A stretch of 64,000 nt of DNA from assembly GCF_030652235.1 (NCBI RefSeq), contig NZ_JAUSBA010000032.1, positions 32,862 through 96,861 on the forward strand, written 5' to 3'. The translations under genes and the position numbers were made by a program. Positions 43,872-52,978 of the stretch are shown here, in pieces; within the stretch, counting starts at the first letter, position 1; every line of letters begins with the position of its first letter. The notes under the pieces are model-generated. The model worked only from the letters and a program-made list of their open reading frames with translations, searched no databases and was not told where the DNA came from. Source of the stretch: Cypionkella sp. GTDB lineage: Bacteria; Pseudomonadota; Alphaproteobacteria; Rhodobacterales; Rhodobacteraceae.

Positions 43872-45134
43872 ATGAGCTCCCCCATTTCGCATTCCCCCGC
43901 CCCGCATCCCGCCGATGACGCCGACACCGGTTCTGAGACCGTCTCGCGCCGCTATCCCATCGTCCGCCTGCGCCCCAAGGCCGAGGCCCGCGCGTTGCGC
44001 CACGGCTTCCCTTGGGTCTACGCAGATGAATTGGTGACGGACAGGCGGACCAATAACCTTGCGCCCGGCGCTTTGGCGATTCTGGTCGATGCCGATCGCC
44101 GCGATCTCGGTCTGGTCACGGTCAACACCAATTCCAAAATCATCGCCCGGATGCTGGACCGCAACCCCGAGGCGGAACTCGATCAGGCGTGGTTTGAGGC
44201 GAAACTCTCCCGCGCTTTCTCGCTGCGCGACCGTCTCTATGATCAGCCGTTCTACCGTCTGGTGCATGCCGAGGCCGATGGCCTGCCCGGCATCGTCATT
44301 GACCGCTTCGGTGATGTGGCTGTGATCCAGCCCAACGCCGCTTGGGCCGAGGCGCATCTGGATGTGCTGGTCGCGGCTTTGCAGGCGGTGACGGGCGTTC
44401 AAACCGTGGTGAAAAACGCCACCGGACGCTCGCGCGGGCTAGAGGGGCTCAATGAGGAAAATCTGGTGCTGGTGGGGGGCGTTTCCGCGCCGATCCAAGT
44501 GCCGATGAACGGGGCTATCTATCTGGCTGACGTGACCGGAGGCCAGAAAACCGGGCTGTTCTATGACCAACGTCCGAACCATGCCTTCGCGGCTGGCTTT
44601 GCCAAGGGCGGACGCGTGCTGGATATGTTCGCCCATGTCGGCGGCTTTGGTCTGGCGGCTTTGGCGCATGGTGCGGCTTCGGTTCTCGCCGTTGATGCCT
44701 CGGCCCCGGCCTTGGCGCTGGCCGGGCAGGGCGCCGAGGCTTCGGGCTTTGCCGACCGCTTCACCACCCGCCAAGGCGACGCCTTCGACGTGCTGGAAAG
44801 CTTGGGCACAGAGCGCGCGCAATTCGATCTGGTGATCTGCGACCCGCCCGCCTTTGCCCCGGCCAAGCCTGCGCTGGAAGCTGGCCTGCGCGCCTACGAA
44901 CGTATCGCCAGGCTCGCTGCCCCCCTTGTGGCTCCGGGCGGTTATCTGGTGCTCTGTTCGTGCAGCCATGCCGCAGATCTTGCTTCGTTCCGCAACGCCT
45001 CTGCCCGCGGCATCGGGCGCGGGGGCCGTCGTGGCCAGCTTCTGCACACAGGCTTCGCTGGCCCCGATCACCCCATGCTGCCGCAACTGGCAGAAAGCGG
45101 CTATCTTAAGGCCCTGTTCTTCCGGCTGGACTAA
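43872..45134 (+). CDS. Class I SAM-dependent rRNA methyltransferase (RlmI-like)
   Basis: PUA-like N-terminus, LPGIVIDRFGD, DLVICDPPAFAPAKPAL. Confidence 0.9.
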   Translation: MSSPISHSPAPHPADDADTGSETVSRRYPIVRLRPKAEARALRHGFPWVYADELVTDRRTNNLAPGALAILVDADRRDLGLVTVNTNSKIIARMLDRNPEAELDQAWFEAKLSRAFSLRDRLYDQPFYRLVHAEADGLPGIVIDRFGDVAVIQPNAAWAEAHLDVLVAALQAVTGVQTVVKNATGRSRGLEGLNEENLVLVGGVSAPIQVPMNGAIYLADVTGGQKTGLFYDQRPNHAFAAGFAKGGRVLDMFAHVGGFGLAALAHGAASVLAVDASAPALALAGQGAEASGFADRFTTRQGDAFDVLESLGTERAQFDLVICDPPAFAPAKPALEAGLRAYERIARLAAPLVAPGGYLVLCSCSHAADLASFRNASARGIGRGGRRGQLLHTGFAGPDHPMLPQLAESGYLKALFFRLD

Positions 45135-45168
45135 AGTGGTTTGCGTTTTCTCTCCACAGAGTAAATCG

Positions 45169-45197
45169 AAAAGCGCCGATATCTTCGGGTGCTTTTT
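45169..45197 (+). terminator. Rho-independent terminator
   Basis: AAAAGCgCCG...CGGgtGCTTTTT. Confidence 0.6.
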
Positions 45198-45221
45198 GAT
45201 GCAACTTAAACGCGAACCGCT

Positions 45222-45770
45222 GTGAAAGCGGTTCTCGACGCCTGCGTGTTATACCCGACCGTGCTGCGGGAAATCCTGCTGGGCGTGGCGGCCAAGGGGC
45301 TGTACGAGGCGCTGTGGTCTGATCGTATCTTGCGCGAATGGACCCGCGCCACCGCTAAACTTGGGGCCATCGCGCAGGCGCAGGCGGAAATCGAATCCAC
45401 CCTGCTGCGCGCCGCCTTCCCGCGTGGCTGCGTGCGCGAGCAACCGAACATCGAAGCCCGCCTGCTGCTGCCCGACCCCAATGATGTGCATGTGCTGGCC
45501 GTGGCCATCGCAGGCCACGCCGATTGCATCGTCACCTTCAACGCCAAGGATTTCCCGCGCCATCTGCTGGCCGAAGAAGGCCTGGAACGCCGCGACCCTG
45601 ACGGTTTTCTCTGGCAACTGTGGTCGTTTCATCCCCGTGAAGTCACCGAGGTGGTGACCCAAGTGCACGCCACGGCGCAAGCGATGAAGGGCGAGCCTAT
45701 CCCGCTGAAATCTCTATTGAAACGCGCGCAACTGCCAAAGCTGTCGAAAGCGATTCTCGCCGCTGTGTAG
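45222..45770 (+). CDS. PIN domain protein (VapC-type RNase fold), no adjacent antitoxin seen
   Basis: VLDACVLYPTVLREILL, DPNDVHVLAVAIAGHADCIVTFNAKDFP; GTG start. Confidence 0.85.
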   Translation: MKAVLDACVLYPTVLREILLGVAAKGLYEALWSDRILREWTRATAKLGAIAQAQAEIESTLLRAAFPRGCVREQPNIEARLLLPDPNDVHVLAVAIAGHADCIVTFNAKDFPRHLLAEEGLERRDPDGFLWQLWSFHPREVTEVVTQVHATAQAMKGEPIPLKSLLKRAQLPKLSKAILAAV

Positions 45771-45772
45771 GC

Positions 45773-45825
45773 TGGGTTTTTAACCCACCTTGCTATGGGG
45801 TTCGGCTTGGTGGGTTAAAAACCCA
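45773..45825. repeat. Inverted repeat TGGGTTTTTAACCCACC ... GGTGGGTTAAAAACCCA
   Basis: 17-bp perfect arms between convergent genes. Confidence 0.85.
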
Positions 45826-45827
45826 CC

Positions 45828-46514
45828 CTACGTGTCCCGCCAACGTGCGTCTAAAACCTCAATCGCGGCGATCCGGTCATCGGTTTTCGGATGGCTCAAA
45901 AGCCAAGCCGGGGTGCCTGCACCCGCAGACCCAGTCAGGGCCGAAAGCTTGCGAAACAGCGATACCTGTGGGCCCACGCCAATTCCCGCCTTCACCAGCA
46001 AAGCTGCCGCGTAAGCATCGGCCTCAAACTCATCGCGCCGCGACATATGCGCCATCAAGGCCCCCGAGATCATATTGGCAATCCACACGCCAATCCCCGG
46101 CAAAAAGCGATTCAACACGGCTGACAGCATCACGAACACCGCATTTTGCCCGGTGAAATCAATCATCCGCCGCCGGGTGTGGCCCAACGCCACATGCCCC
46201 AACTCGTGTGCTATCACCGAGGCGAGTTCGGCATCCGAAACCTGGCCCTTCGCCTTGCGGTCCAAAAATCCTTGCGTCAGATAAATCTGCCCATCGGGTG
46301 CGGCGAGGCCGTTCACTGCTTCGATCTGATAGACGTTAACCTTGATCTGCGGCAGTTCCAGCGCCACCGCCATGCGCTGCGCCAAAGCCAACAGCCCCGG
46401 ATCGCGCAACGGCTGACTTTGCTCGGCCAGCATCTTCTTGGTGCGCCAAACCGAAAACCGCATCATCAAAAGGCCGTAGCCAATCGCTAGAAGAAAGGGG
46501 AGAAGTTTCAACAT
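45828..46514 (-). CDS. M48-family zinc metallopeptidase
   Basis: LASVIAHELGHVALGHTRRR HExxH motif; N-terminal TM. Confidence 0.9.
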   Translation of the reverse strand: MLKLLPFLLAIGYGLLMMRFSVWRTKKMLAEQSQPLRDPGLLALAQRMAVALELPQIKVNVYQIEAVNGLAAPDGQIYLTQGFLDRKAKGQVSDAELASVIAHELGHVALGHTRRRMIDFTGQNAVFVMLSAVLNRFLPGIGVWIANMISGALMAHMSRRDEFEADAYAAALLVKAGIGVGPQVSLFRKLSALTGSAGAGTPAWLLSHPKTDDRIAAIEVLDARWRDT

Positions 46515-46596
46515 GCGCTTGATATGGGGCAGCTCGACCGCGCTGCAAGCCACGATCGGCCGATTTCACGCCGCGTGCCGCACCAAGCCCCGTGCA

Positions 46597-47778
46597 TCAG
46601 CGTAACGCCTTGATCCCGCGTGAAATACCATCCAGTGTCATCGGCACCATGCGGCCTGCGACAATCTGCGCGATCAGCCGGATCGACTGCGTGTAGCCCC
46701 AATGCGGCTCTGGCACAGGGTTAATCCACAAATGGTTCGGCCAGCGATCACAGGCGCGTTGCAGCCAAACCTGCCCGGCCTCGGCATTCCAATGCTCATT
46801 CGCCCCACCCGGATGCAAAATCTCATAGGGGCTCATCGAGGCATCGCCGACGAAAATGCATTTGTAATCCGCGCCATAGGTCCGCAGCACCTCGGCGGTT
46901 GAAGTCTGCGCATTCCAACGCCGCGCATTGTCGCGCCACACGCCCTCATACAGACAATTGTGGAAATAGAACGGCACCAGATGCTTGAATTCGGCACGGG
47001 CGGCCGAAAACAACTCCTCCATCACCTTGACATAAGGGTCCATCGAGCCGCCAATATCAAGGAATAGCAACACCTTGACCGCATTTTTACGCTCGGGCCG
47101 CACCTGCACATCCAGCCAACCATGCTCTGCGGTGGCCCGGATGGTGCCGTCCAGATCCAATTCCTCAGCCGCCCCCGTGCGCGCCCATTTCCGCAACCGG
47201 CGCAGGGCCACCTTGATATTGCGGGTGCCAAGTTCAACCTGATCATCCAGATTGCGAAACTCGCGCTTGTCCCAAACCTTCACCGCGCGCTGATGGCGGC
47301 TTTGATCCTGCCCAATCCGCACGCCTTCCGGGTTATAACCATAAGCGCCAAACGGCGAAGTCCCCGCTGTGCCGATCCACTTATTGCCACCCTGATGCCG
47401 ACCGTTTTGCTCGGCCAAACGCTGCTTCAAAGTCTCGATCAGTTTATCAAAGCCACCCAAAGCTTCAATGCCAGCGCGTTCTTCGGGTGTCAGGTGCTTT
47501 TCCGCCAGCTTCTTCAGCCAAGCGGCGGGCAGGTCCAGCGCCTGCAAGACTTCTGCTTCAGAAACGGCGTCCAAGCCACTGAAACTATGGGCGAAAGCCC
47601 GATCATAGCGATCAATATGGCGCTCATCTTTCACCATGGTCAAACGGCCCAGATGATAGAATCCGGTCGCGTCATAGGTGACAAGGCCCGCCGCCAGACC
47701 CTCCAGAAACGCCAGATATTCGCGCAACGATACTGGCACGCCTTCTTTCCGCAACGCCTGAAAGAACGGCAGGAACAT
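46597..47778 (-). CDS. VWA (CoxE-like) domain protein
   Basis: LLFLDIGGSMDPYVKVMEELFSAARAEFKHLVPFYFHNCLYEGVW. Confidence 0.92.
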   Translation of the reverse strand: MFLPFFQALRKEGVPVSLREYLAFLEGLAAGLVTYDATGFYHLGRLTMVKDERHIDRYDRAFAHSFSGLDAVSEAEVLQALDLPAAWLKKLAEKHLTPEERAGIEALGGFDKLIETLKQRLAEQNGRHQGGNKWIGTAGTSPFGAYGYNPEGVRIGQDQSRHQRAVKVWDKREFRNLDDQVELGTRNIKVALRRLRKWARTGAAEELDLDGTIRATAEHGWLDVQVRPERKNAVKVLLFLDIGGSMDPYVKVMEELFSAARAEFKHLVPFYFHNCLYEGVWRDNARRWNAQTSTAEVLRTYGADYKCIFVGDASMSPYEILHPGGANEHWNAEAGQVWLQRACDRWPNHLWINPVPEPHWGYTQSIRLIAQIVAGRMVPMTLDGISRGIKALR

Positions 47779-47781
47779 CGG

Positions 47782-47982
47782 CTAGCCCGCCAAAGTTCGG
47801 TGCAGATAGATCGTCAGCAACAACCCGATCAGCGCCAGCATGATCGCATAGGCCGCACCATATTGCAGCATATCCAAGCCGCGCCCACCGCGGCGTCTCG
47901 CGCTAAACGCGCCATAGGCCGCGCCGATCAGTAACCCAGCCAAAACGATCACGGCCCGCCCCTTTGCTGGGACAGGCCGCAA
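47782..47982 (-). CDS. Small membrane protein, about two TM segments
   Basis: 66 aa; VIVLAGLLIGAAYGAF and AYAIMLALIGLLLTIYL; immediately upstream of the VWA gene. Confidence 0.65.
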   Translation of the reverse strand: MRPVPAKGRAVIVLAGLLIGAAYGAFSARRRGGRGLDMLQYGAAYAIMLALIGLLLTIYLHRTLAG

Positions 47983-48000
47983 AAGACCAATGCCCCGAAA

Positions 48001-49374
48001 TTATCCCCGCTGCCCGCGCGCGCCCAGATTGGCTATCTCTGCCATCCGTCCGCGCACCTGACGCTCCGGTCCGAAGCCATACCGCGCCCAGTCCAGACTG
48101 TCGAGACGCAAGCCCCGCGCTTCAACGACGCGGCCCTCGTTCTCCAACGCCTCGGCCTTGATCAGCATCAGGGTTGCCAGCAGAGACGCATTTTCCGTCC
48201 GTTTTGCCACCGGGATTGAGCGATCGGCAAAGGCAATCGCCTGATCGGATTGGCCCGCGGCCAATGCAATCGCCGCCAACTGCATGTCCACATGCGCCAG
48301 TTGCACATGCGCGTCTGGCATGCTGCGATATACTTTTGCGGCTTCGGTCAGATTGCGTACGGCCTGAGCGGGGTCTGAACTCGCCAGCGCGCGGCCTTTG
48401 GCGTAATAGCTGAAGCCCAGTCGCGCATCGTGCCAGCCCTGCGCCATCGCAATCGACAGCATCATATCGGCCGCGCGCAACCGGGCCGCGTTACCACCCC
48501 GCGGGCCAAATGTGCCTTCCACAGCCGCGATCCACGACCGTGGCGCGATTTGTTTGAAGGCGCCGCTGGCGATATTGCCGGCTGGATTCAGCCGCGCCAG
48601 CACATCGGGCACATATTTTGCAGCCTCGGCCTCATTCATGCCGTTGCGCAGTTCCGGGGCGTAATGCAGCCGCAGCATCAGCATATCTGATCCGGTCAGC
48701 ACCGAGTTGAAATTGTCATCGTTGAACACCGAGTCCGTCAACCGATAAAGGTCATTCAGCGGCCCCATGGCTTGAGCGGTCTCTTCGTTCAGACAATCGC
48801 GCACCTCTTGCGGCGAGACGTCGGAGGGTGCGAAAATCGCGACATGCTCGCGCTTGATCATTGTAGTCCAATCGACCTTTGGGCCGTTCCGCTCGGCCTT
48901 GTATTCGGCCCAAGATTGCACGCGTGGCACCACGAAACAGGCGGCCATCGGCACCACTTTGGCCATCTGGGCGCGGGGTTGGAATTCAATGGTGATCGAG
49001 GCATTGTCGCCGGGTTTTGCAAAGCTGACTGGCAGACCCGCCTCGGTGCGGAAGCGGTTGATCAGGTGTGACATTTCCGCAGGCGCTGTGGGCGGCACAT
49101 CTCCGGTCAGTCTGATGGTGATCGGGCCCTCAAATCGGCTGAAATTTGGAATCGCCCGACCGCTTTCCATGCGGAATTCCAGATCAAGGAAATCATGTGC
49201 GATCTCGGCATTCGAGCGTGACGGCCCGGTAGTGACCACCGCCCCAAAACCCTGCATCGCGGGCAAGCCAATGCCCGTAGTGCCGGCTTCAGTGTAGTTC
49301 TTTGAGACCTGTGCCGTTGGGGCAGGCATACAGGCAGTCAGGCCGAGAACGGCAATCATGGATATCAGGCGCAT
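48001..49374 (-). CDS. DUF2927 domain lipoprotein
   Basis: Lipobox GLTACMP; DLEFRMESGRAIPNFSRFEGPITIRL; start MRLISM at 49374. Confidence 0.82.
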   Translation of the reverse strand: MRLISMIAVLGLTACMPAPTAQVSKNYTEAGTTGIGLPAMQGFGAVVTTGPSRSNAEIAHDFLDLEFRMESGRAIPNFSRFEGPITIRLTGDVPPTAPAEMSHLINRFRTEAGLPVSFAKPGDNASITIEFQPRAQMAKVVPMAACFVVPRVQSWAEYKAERNGPKVDWTTMIKREHVAIFAPSDVSPQEVRDCLNEETAQAMGPLNDLYRLTDSVFNDDNFNSVLTGSDMLMLRLHYAPELRNGMNEAEAAKYVPDVLARLNPAGNIASGAFKQIAPRSWIAAVEGTFGPRGGNAARLRAADMMLSIAMAQGWHDARLGFSYYAKGRALASSDPAQAVRNLTEAAKVYRSMPDAHVQLAHVDMQLAAIALAAGQSDQAIAFADRSIPVAKRTENASLLATLMLIKAEALENEGRVVEARGLRLDSLDWARYGFGPERQVRGRMAEIANLGARGQRG

Positions 49375-50175
49375 GGGCTGGCAGACCATTCATACAAGGT
49401 TTCAAAGGCCGCAGCGGCCCCCATTGTGTTGGCGAAGCGTGGCGGGACGCGCGCAAAACCCCGGTCAGACCTTTGATGTCAGATGCCCCCGCATCCAGCC
49501 CCAAAGCCTTGCCTGACCGGCTCAAAGCTCGCGTATCCCCCGCGCCGTCACTTCTCATCCCAAGCCACGCGCGCCGGAGCAGACCGACGGTTGTGGAGGG
49601 ATGAGAAGCCCGGTTGGGCAAGCAAAACGCGCGTCCCACCGCACCCCTACTTCCCGTCATGGGCCTCCTGTCTGCAATGATCGCCAATCCACCGAGCAGC
49701 GGCAGATTGGCCTGACCTTTGCGCTGCGCTGTGCGCATCCGGTGGCAGATCACCGAAGGCACAGCCGCTTTGCTCGACGCCCGCGTCCCTTTCGGGGCCG
49801 CTTGGCAGATCGGCAATGGCAGGGCGTAAGTCATTGGAACTCATTGCAGTTAGGAAGCTCATTCTTAAGGCAAGACAACAGGGCTGCAGTGTCAGTTTTC
49901 GGGCATGATCATGTCAATCTTTAGGATTCCGCACAAAATCATCGAAACCACCTATGGATGGTTGCCGCAGTGGAAACGCCATATTATCTACAAATCACTC
50001 GCAACATATTTCAATATATTTCATAAATCGCAGTTTTCGTTACCAGATCGTGGCAAGACTATGGCTAAAGTACGGCAGAATCGCCTGATTCTCGATTCTT
50101 CATGCACAATCCTGCGCCTCACACGGGATTGATGCCGCAGCATTGCCGCCAAGCCAGCCGCACGGGTCAAACAAG

Positions 50176-51015
50176 CTAGCGCTGACCGCGTGCCATAAAC
50201 GCCAGCCGCTCAAACAGATGCACGTCCTGTTCGTTCTTCAACAGCGCCCCGTGCAGTTTCGGCAAAGCATGTTTGCCATCCCGCCTCAGATCCTCGGGCG
50301 CAAGGTCTTCCGCCAGCAGCAGTTTCAGCCAGTCCAGCACTTCCGAGGTCGAGGGTTTTTTCTTCAACCCTGGCGTCTCCCTGATCTCAAAGAACTGCGT
50401 CAGCGCGGTGGTCAAAAGTGCGGGCTTAATGTCGGGGAAGTGTACTTTCACAATCGCCGCCAACACATCCGCATCCGGAAAGCGGATGTAGTGAAAGAAA
50501 CAACGGCGCAAAAATGCATCCGGCAGTTCTTTTTCATTGTTCGAGGTGATGATCACCACTGGGCGGTGCAGCGCCTGAATGGTCTCGCCGGTCTCGTACA
50601 CATGAAACTCCATCCGGTCGAGTTCCTGCAACAGATCGTTGGGAAACTCGATATCGGCCTTGTCGATCTCGTCAATCAGCAGAACCACGCGGGCTGGGGC
50701 GGTGAACGCCTGCCACAGCTTGCCGCGGCGGATATAGTTGGCCACGTCATGCACCCGCAGATCCCCAAGCTGGCTGTCGCGCAACCGGCTGACCGCATCG
50801 TATTCATAGAGGCCTTGTTGCGCCTTGGTTGTGGACTTCACATGCCACTCAATCAGTGGCATCTCCAATGCATTTGCCACTTGCCGCGCCAGTTCGGTCT
50901 TGCCCGTCCCTGGCTCGCCCTTAACCAGCAAGGGGCGCTGCAAGGTCACCGCTGCATTGACCGCAATCGCCAGATCGTCGGCGACAATATAGCGGTCGGT
51001 TGAGTCAAATTTCAT
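50176..51015 (-). CDS. MoxR family AAA+ ATPase
   Basis: RPLLVKGEPGTGKTELARQVA Walker A, VVLLIDEIDKADIEFPNDLLQELDR Walker B. Confidence 0.93.
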   Translation of the reverse strand: MKFDSTDRYIVADDLAIAVNAAVTLQRPLLVKGEPGTGKTELARQVANALEMPLIEWHVKSTTKAQQGLYEYDAVSRLRDSQLGDLRVHDVANYIRRGKLWQAFTAPARVVLLIDEIDKADIEFPNDLLQELDRMEFHVYETGETIQALHRPVVIITSNNEKELPDAFLRRCFFHYIRFPDADVLAAIVKVHFPDIKPALLTTALTQFFEIRETPGLKKKPSTSEVLDWLKLLLAEDLAPEDLRRDGKHALPKLHGALLKNEQDVHLFERLAFMARGQR

Positions 51016-51186
51016 AAGTTTTCCAAGCCACTGCATAAAGGTCAGACAAACCTTAAAGCCCAAGCGAATTTGTCGCAACCGCTAGTGACAATCCTTTCCG
51101 ATTCCTTTAGAGGGACGCCCATGCAGGAGCGCGCCATGACCACAGCCCACCTGGCAGCGCATCCTGAGAAATGGGAGAGTGCCGCA

Positions 51187-51609
51187 ATGAAAGCCGAAAC
51201 CTTCTTGCCAGACGATTATCGTCCTGCCGAGGATGAGCCTTTCATGAACGACCGGCAGCTGGAGTATTTCCGCCGCAAGCTGCTGACCTGGAAGCAAGAG
51301 CTGCAAGGCCAATCCGCAGAAACCATCGACAATCTGCAAGACAGTGGCCGTAACGTGCCCGACATTGCCGACCGGGCTTCGGAGGAAACCGACCGCGCGC
51401 TGGAATTGCGCACCCGTGACCGCCAGCGCAAATTGGTCTCAAAAATCGACGCCGCTTTGCGCCGGATTGATGCCATCGAATTTGGCTATTGCGAAATGAC
51501 CGGCGAGCCGATCAGCCTGAAACGTCTCGACGCCCGCCCGATCGCCACGATGACGCTGGAAGCGCAAGAAAAGCACGAGCGCCGCGAGAAGGTTCACCGC
51601 GACGATTGA
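51187..51609 (+). CDS. dksA: RNA polymerase-binding transcription factor DksA
   Basis: DDYRPAEDEPFMNDRQLEYFRRKLLTWK...EFGYCEMTGEPISLKRLDARP; ORF extends upstream to 51070. Confidence 0.93.
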   Translation: MKAETFLPDDYRPAEDEPFMNDRQLEYFRRKLLTWKQELQGQSAETIDNLQDSGRNVPDIADRASEETDRALELRTRDRQRKLVSKIDAALRRIDAIEFGYCEMTGEPISLKRLDARPIATMTLEAQEKHERREKVHRDD

Positions 51610-51647
51610 CCCGCTTGCGGCGTAGCCAGCAATACGAAACAGATAGT

Positions 51648-51675
51648 GCCGGGCCTTAGGGTCCGGCGTTTTGTT
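51648..51675 (+). terminator. Terminator downstream of dksA
   Basis: GCCGGGCC-ttag-GGTCCGGC followed by gttttgttt. Confidence 0.65.
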
Positions 51676-51687
51676 TGGGGGTTTGGG

Positions 51688-52869
51688 ATGAGCATTGCGG
51701 GGCAACGGGTCACGGTATTGGGCGCGGGCGTCGGCGGTTTGGCCGCAGCCCTCGCGCTGGCGCTCAAAGGCGCGGACGTCACCGTGCTGGAGCAAGCTGA
51801 CGCCATTCGCGAGATCGGCGCGGGCCTGCAAATCTCGCCCAATGGGGCCTGCGTGCTGCGGGCTTTGGGCTTGGGTGCTGGCCTTGATGCCGCCTCGATG
51901 CGCGCGCAAGCGGTGGAATTGCGCGATGGCCGCGACGGTGATCTGGTGCTGCGCCTTGATCTCGCCCGTCTGCGCCCGCAACAGGGTTATCATTTCCTGC
52001 ACCGCGCCGATCTGATCGACCTGCTCGCCAAAGCCGCCCGTGCTGCGGGCGTGCAAATCCGCCTGCTGCAAAAGATCGAAACCGTCGATCTGTCTGGCCC
52101 CCGCCCACGCCTTGCCACCGCGCTGGGGGGCCAAACCGAAACCGGCCTGCTGATCGGTGCCGACGGCCTGCACTCTCAAACCCGCGCCGCACTGAACGGC
52201 AAAACTGCGCCCTTCTTCACCCGCCATGTCGCGTGGCGCTGCATCATCCCCGCCGAACCTAACGCCGCCCCTGTGGCCGAGGTGCATATGGGCGCAGGCC
52301 GCCATCTGGTCAGCTATCCTCTGCGCGGCGGCACCCTGCGTAACATCGTCGCCGTTGAGGAACGCAACGCTTGGGTTGAAGAAAGCTGGTCGCTGCGTGA
52401 CGATTCTCTGGAGATGAAACTGGCCTTTGAGGATTTCAGCCCCCGCGTGAAAAGCTGGCTCGACCGCGCCGAAGATGTCTATGTCTGGGGCCTGTTCCGC
52501 CATCCCGTCGCACAAGTCTGGTACAAAACCCTGCCCGAAGGCGCCGCCGTGATCCTTGGCGACGCCGCCCACCCAACGCTGCCCTTCCTCGCGCAAGGGG
52601 CCTCGATGGCGTTGGAGGATGCATGGCTGCTGGCGGATCGCCTTGCAAACCTGCCTGTGCCGCAAGCCTTTTCCGCCTACCAAACCGCCCGCAAGCCCCG
52701 CTGCACCCGCATCGTTGCCGCCGCCAATGGCAATGCGAAGACCTATCATTTGTCCGGCCTGCAGCGCAGCATCGCCCACACCGCGCTGCGTCTCGGCGGC
52801 AGGGTCGCCCCCAACCTCGCGCTGAAGCGCTTCGATTGGCTTTATGACTACGATGTGACGCAAGGCTAA
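51688..52869 (+). CDS. FAD-dependent monooxygenase (salicylate hydroxylase-like)
   Basis: VTVLGAGVGGLAAALALALKGADVTVLEQ, GADGLHSQTR, LGDAAHPTLPFLAQGASMALEDA. Confidence 0.92.
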   Translation: MSIAGQRVTVLGAGVGGLAAALALALKGADVTVLEQADAIREIGAGLQISPNGACVLRALGLGAGLDAASMRAQAVELRDGRDGDLVLRLDLARLRPQQGYHFLHRADLIDLLAKAARAAGVQIRLLQKIETVDLSGPRPRLATALGGQTETGLLIGADGLHSQTRAALNGKTAPFFTRHVAWRCIIPAEPNAAPVAEVHMGAGRHLVSYPLRGGTLRNIVAVEERNAWVEESWSLRDDSLEMKLAFEDFSPRVKSWLDRAEDVYVWGLFRHPVAQVWYKTLPEGAAVILGDAAHPTLPFLAQGASMALEDAWLLADRLANLPVPQAFSAYQTARKPRCTRIVAAANGNAKTYHLSGLQRSIAHTALRLGGRVAPNLALKRFDWLYDYDVTQG

Positions 52870-52978
52870 GCGCTAAGGTGATCCTTTCTGCTTAGATATC
52901 CCCGCCGGAGACTCCTTAAGCTGGCGGCGGATGCCTCCGGCGGGGATATTTAAACGCAGAGGATGACCCCTAGCGCTC
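52867..52978. repeat. Dispersed intergenic palindrome, copy D (spans both convergent stop codons)
   Basis: AGCGCTAAGGTGATCCTttctgcttagatatcccCGCCGGAG ... GCCTCCGGCGGGGATATTTAAACGCAGAGGATGACCCCTAGCGCT. Confidence 0.8.

Noticed and set aside
49289-49834. 181-aa minus-strand ORF in the island upstream of DUF2927
   Set aside because: Overlaps the DUF2927 start, low-complexity Arg/Pro-rich, no motif; not supported as a gene although the island itself is reported.
51439-52863. 474-aa minus-strand ORF opposite dksA end and FAD monooxygenase
   Set aside because: Antisense artefact; the plus-strand gene has Rossmann and FAD motifs.
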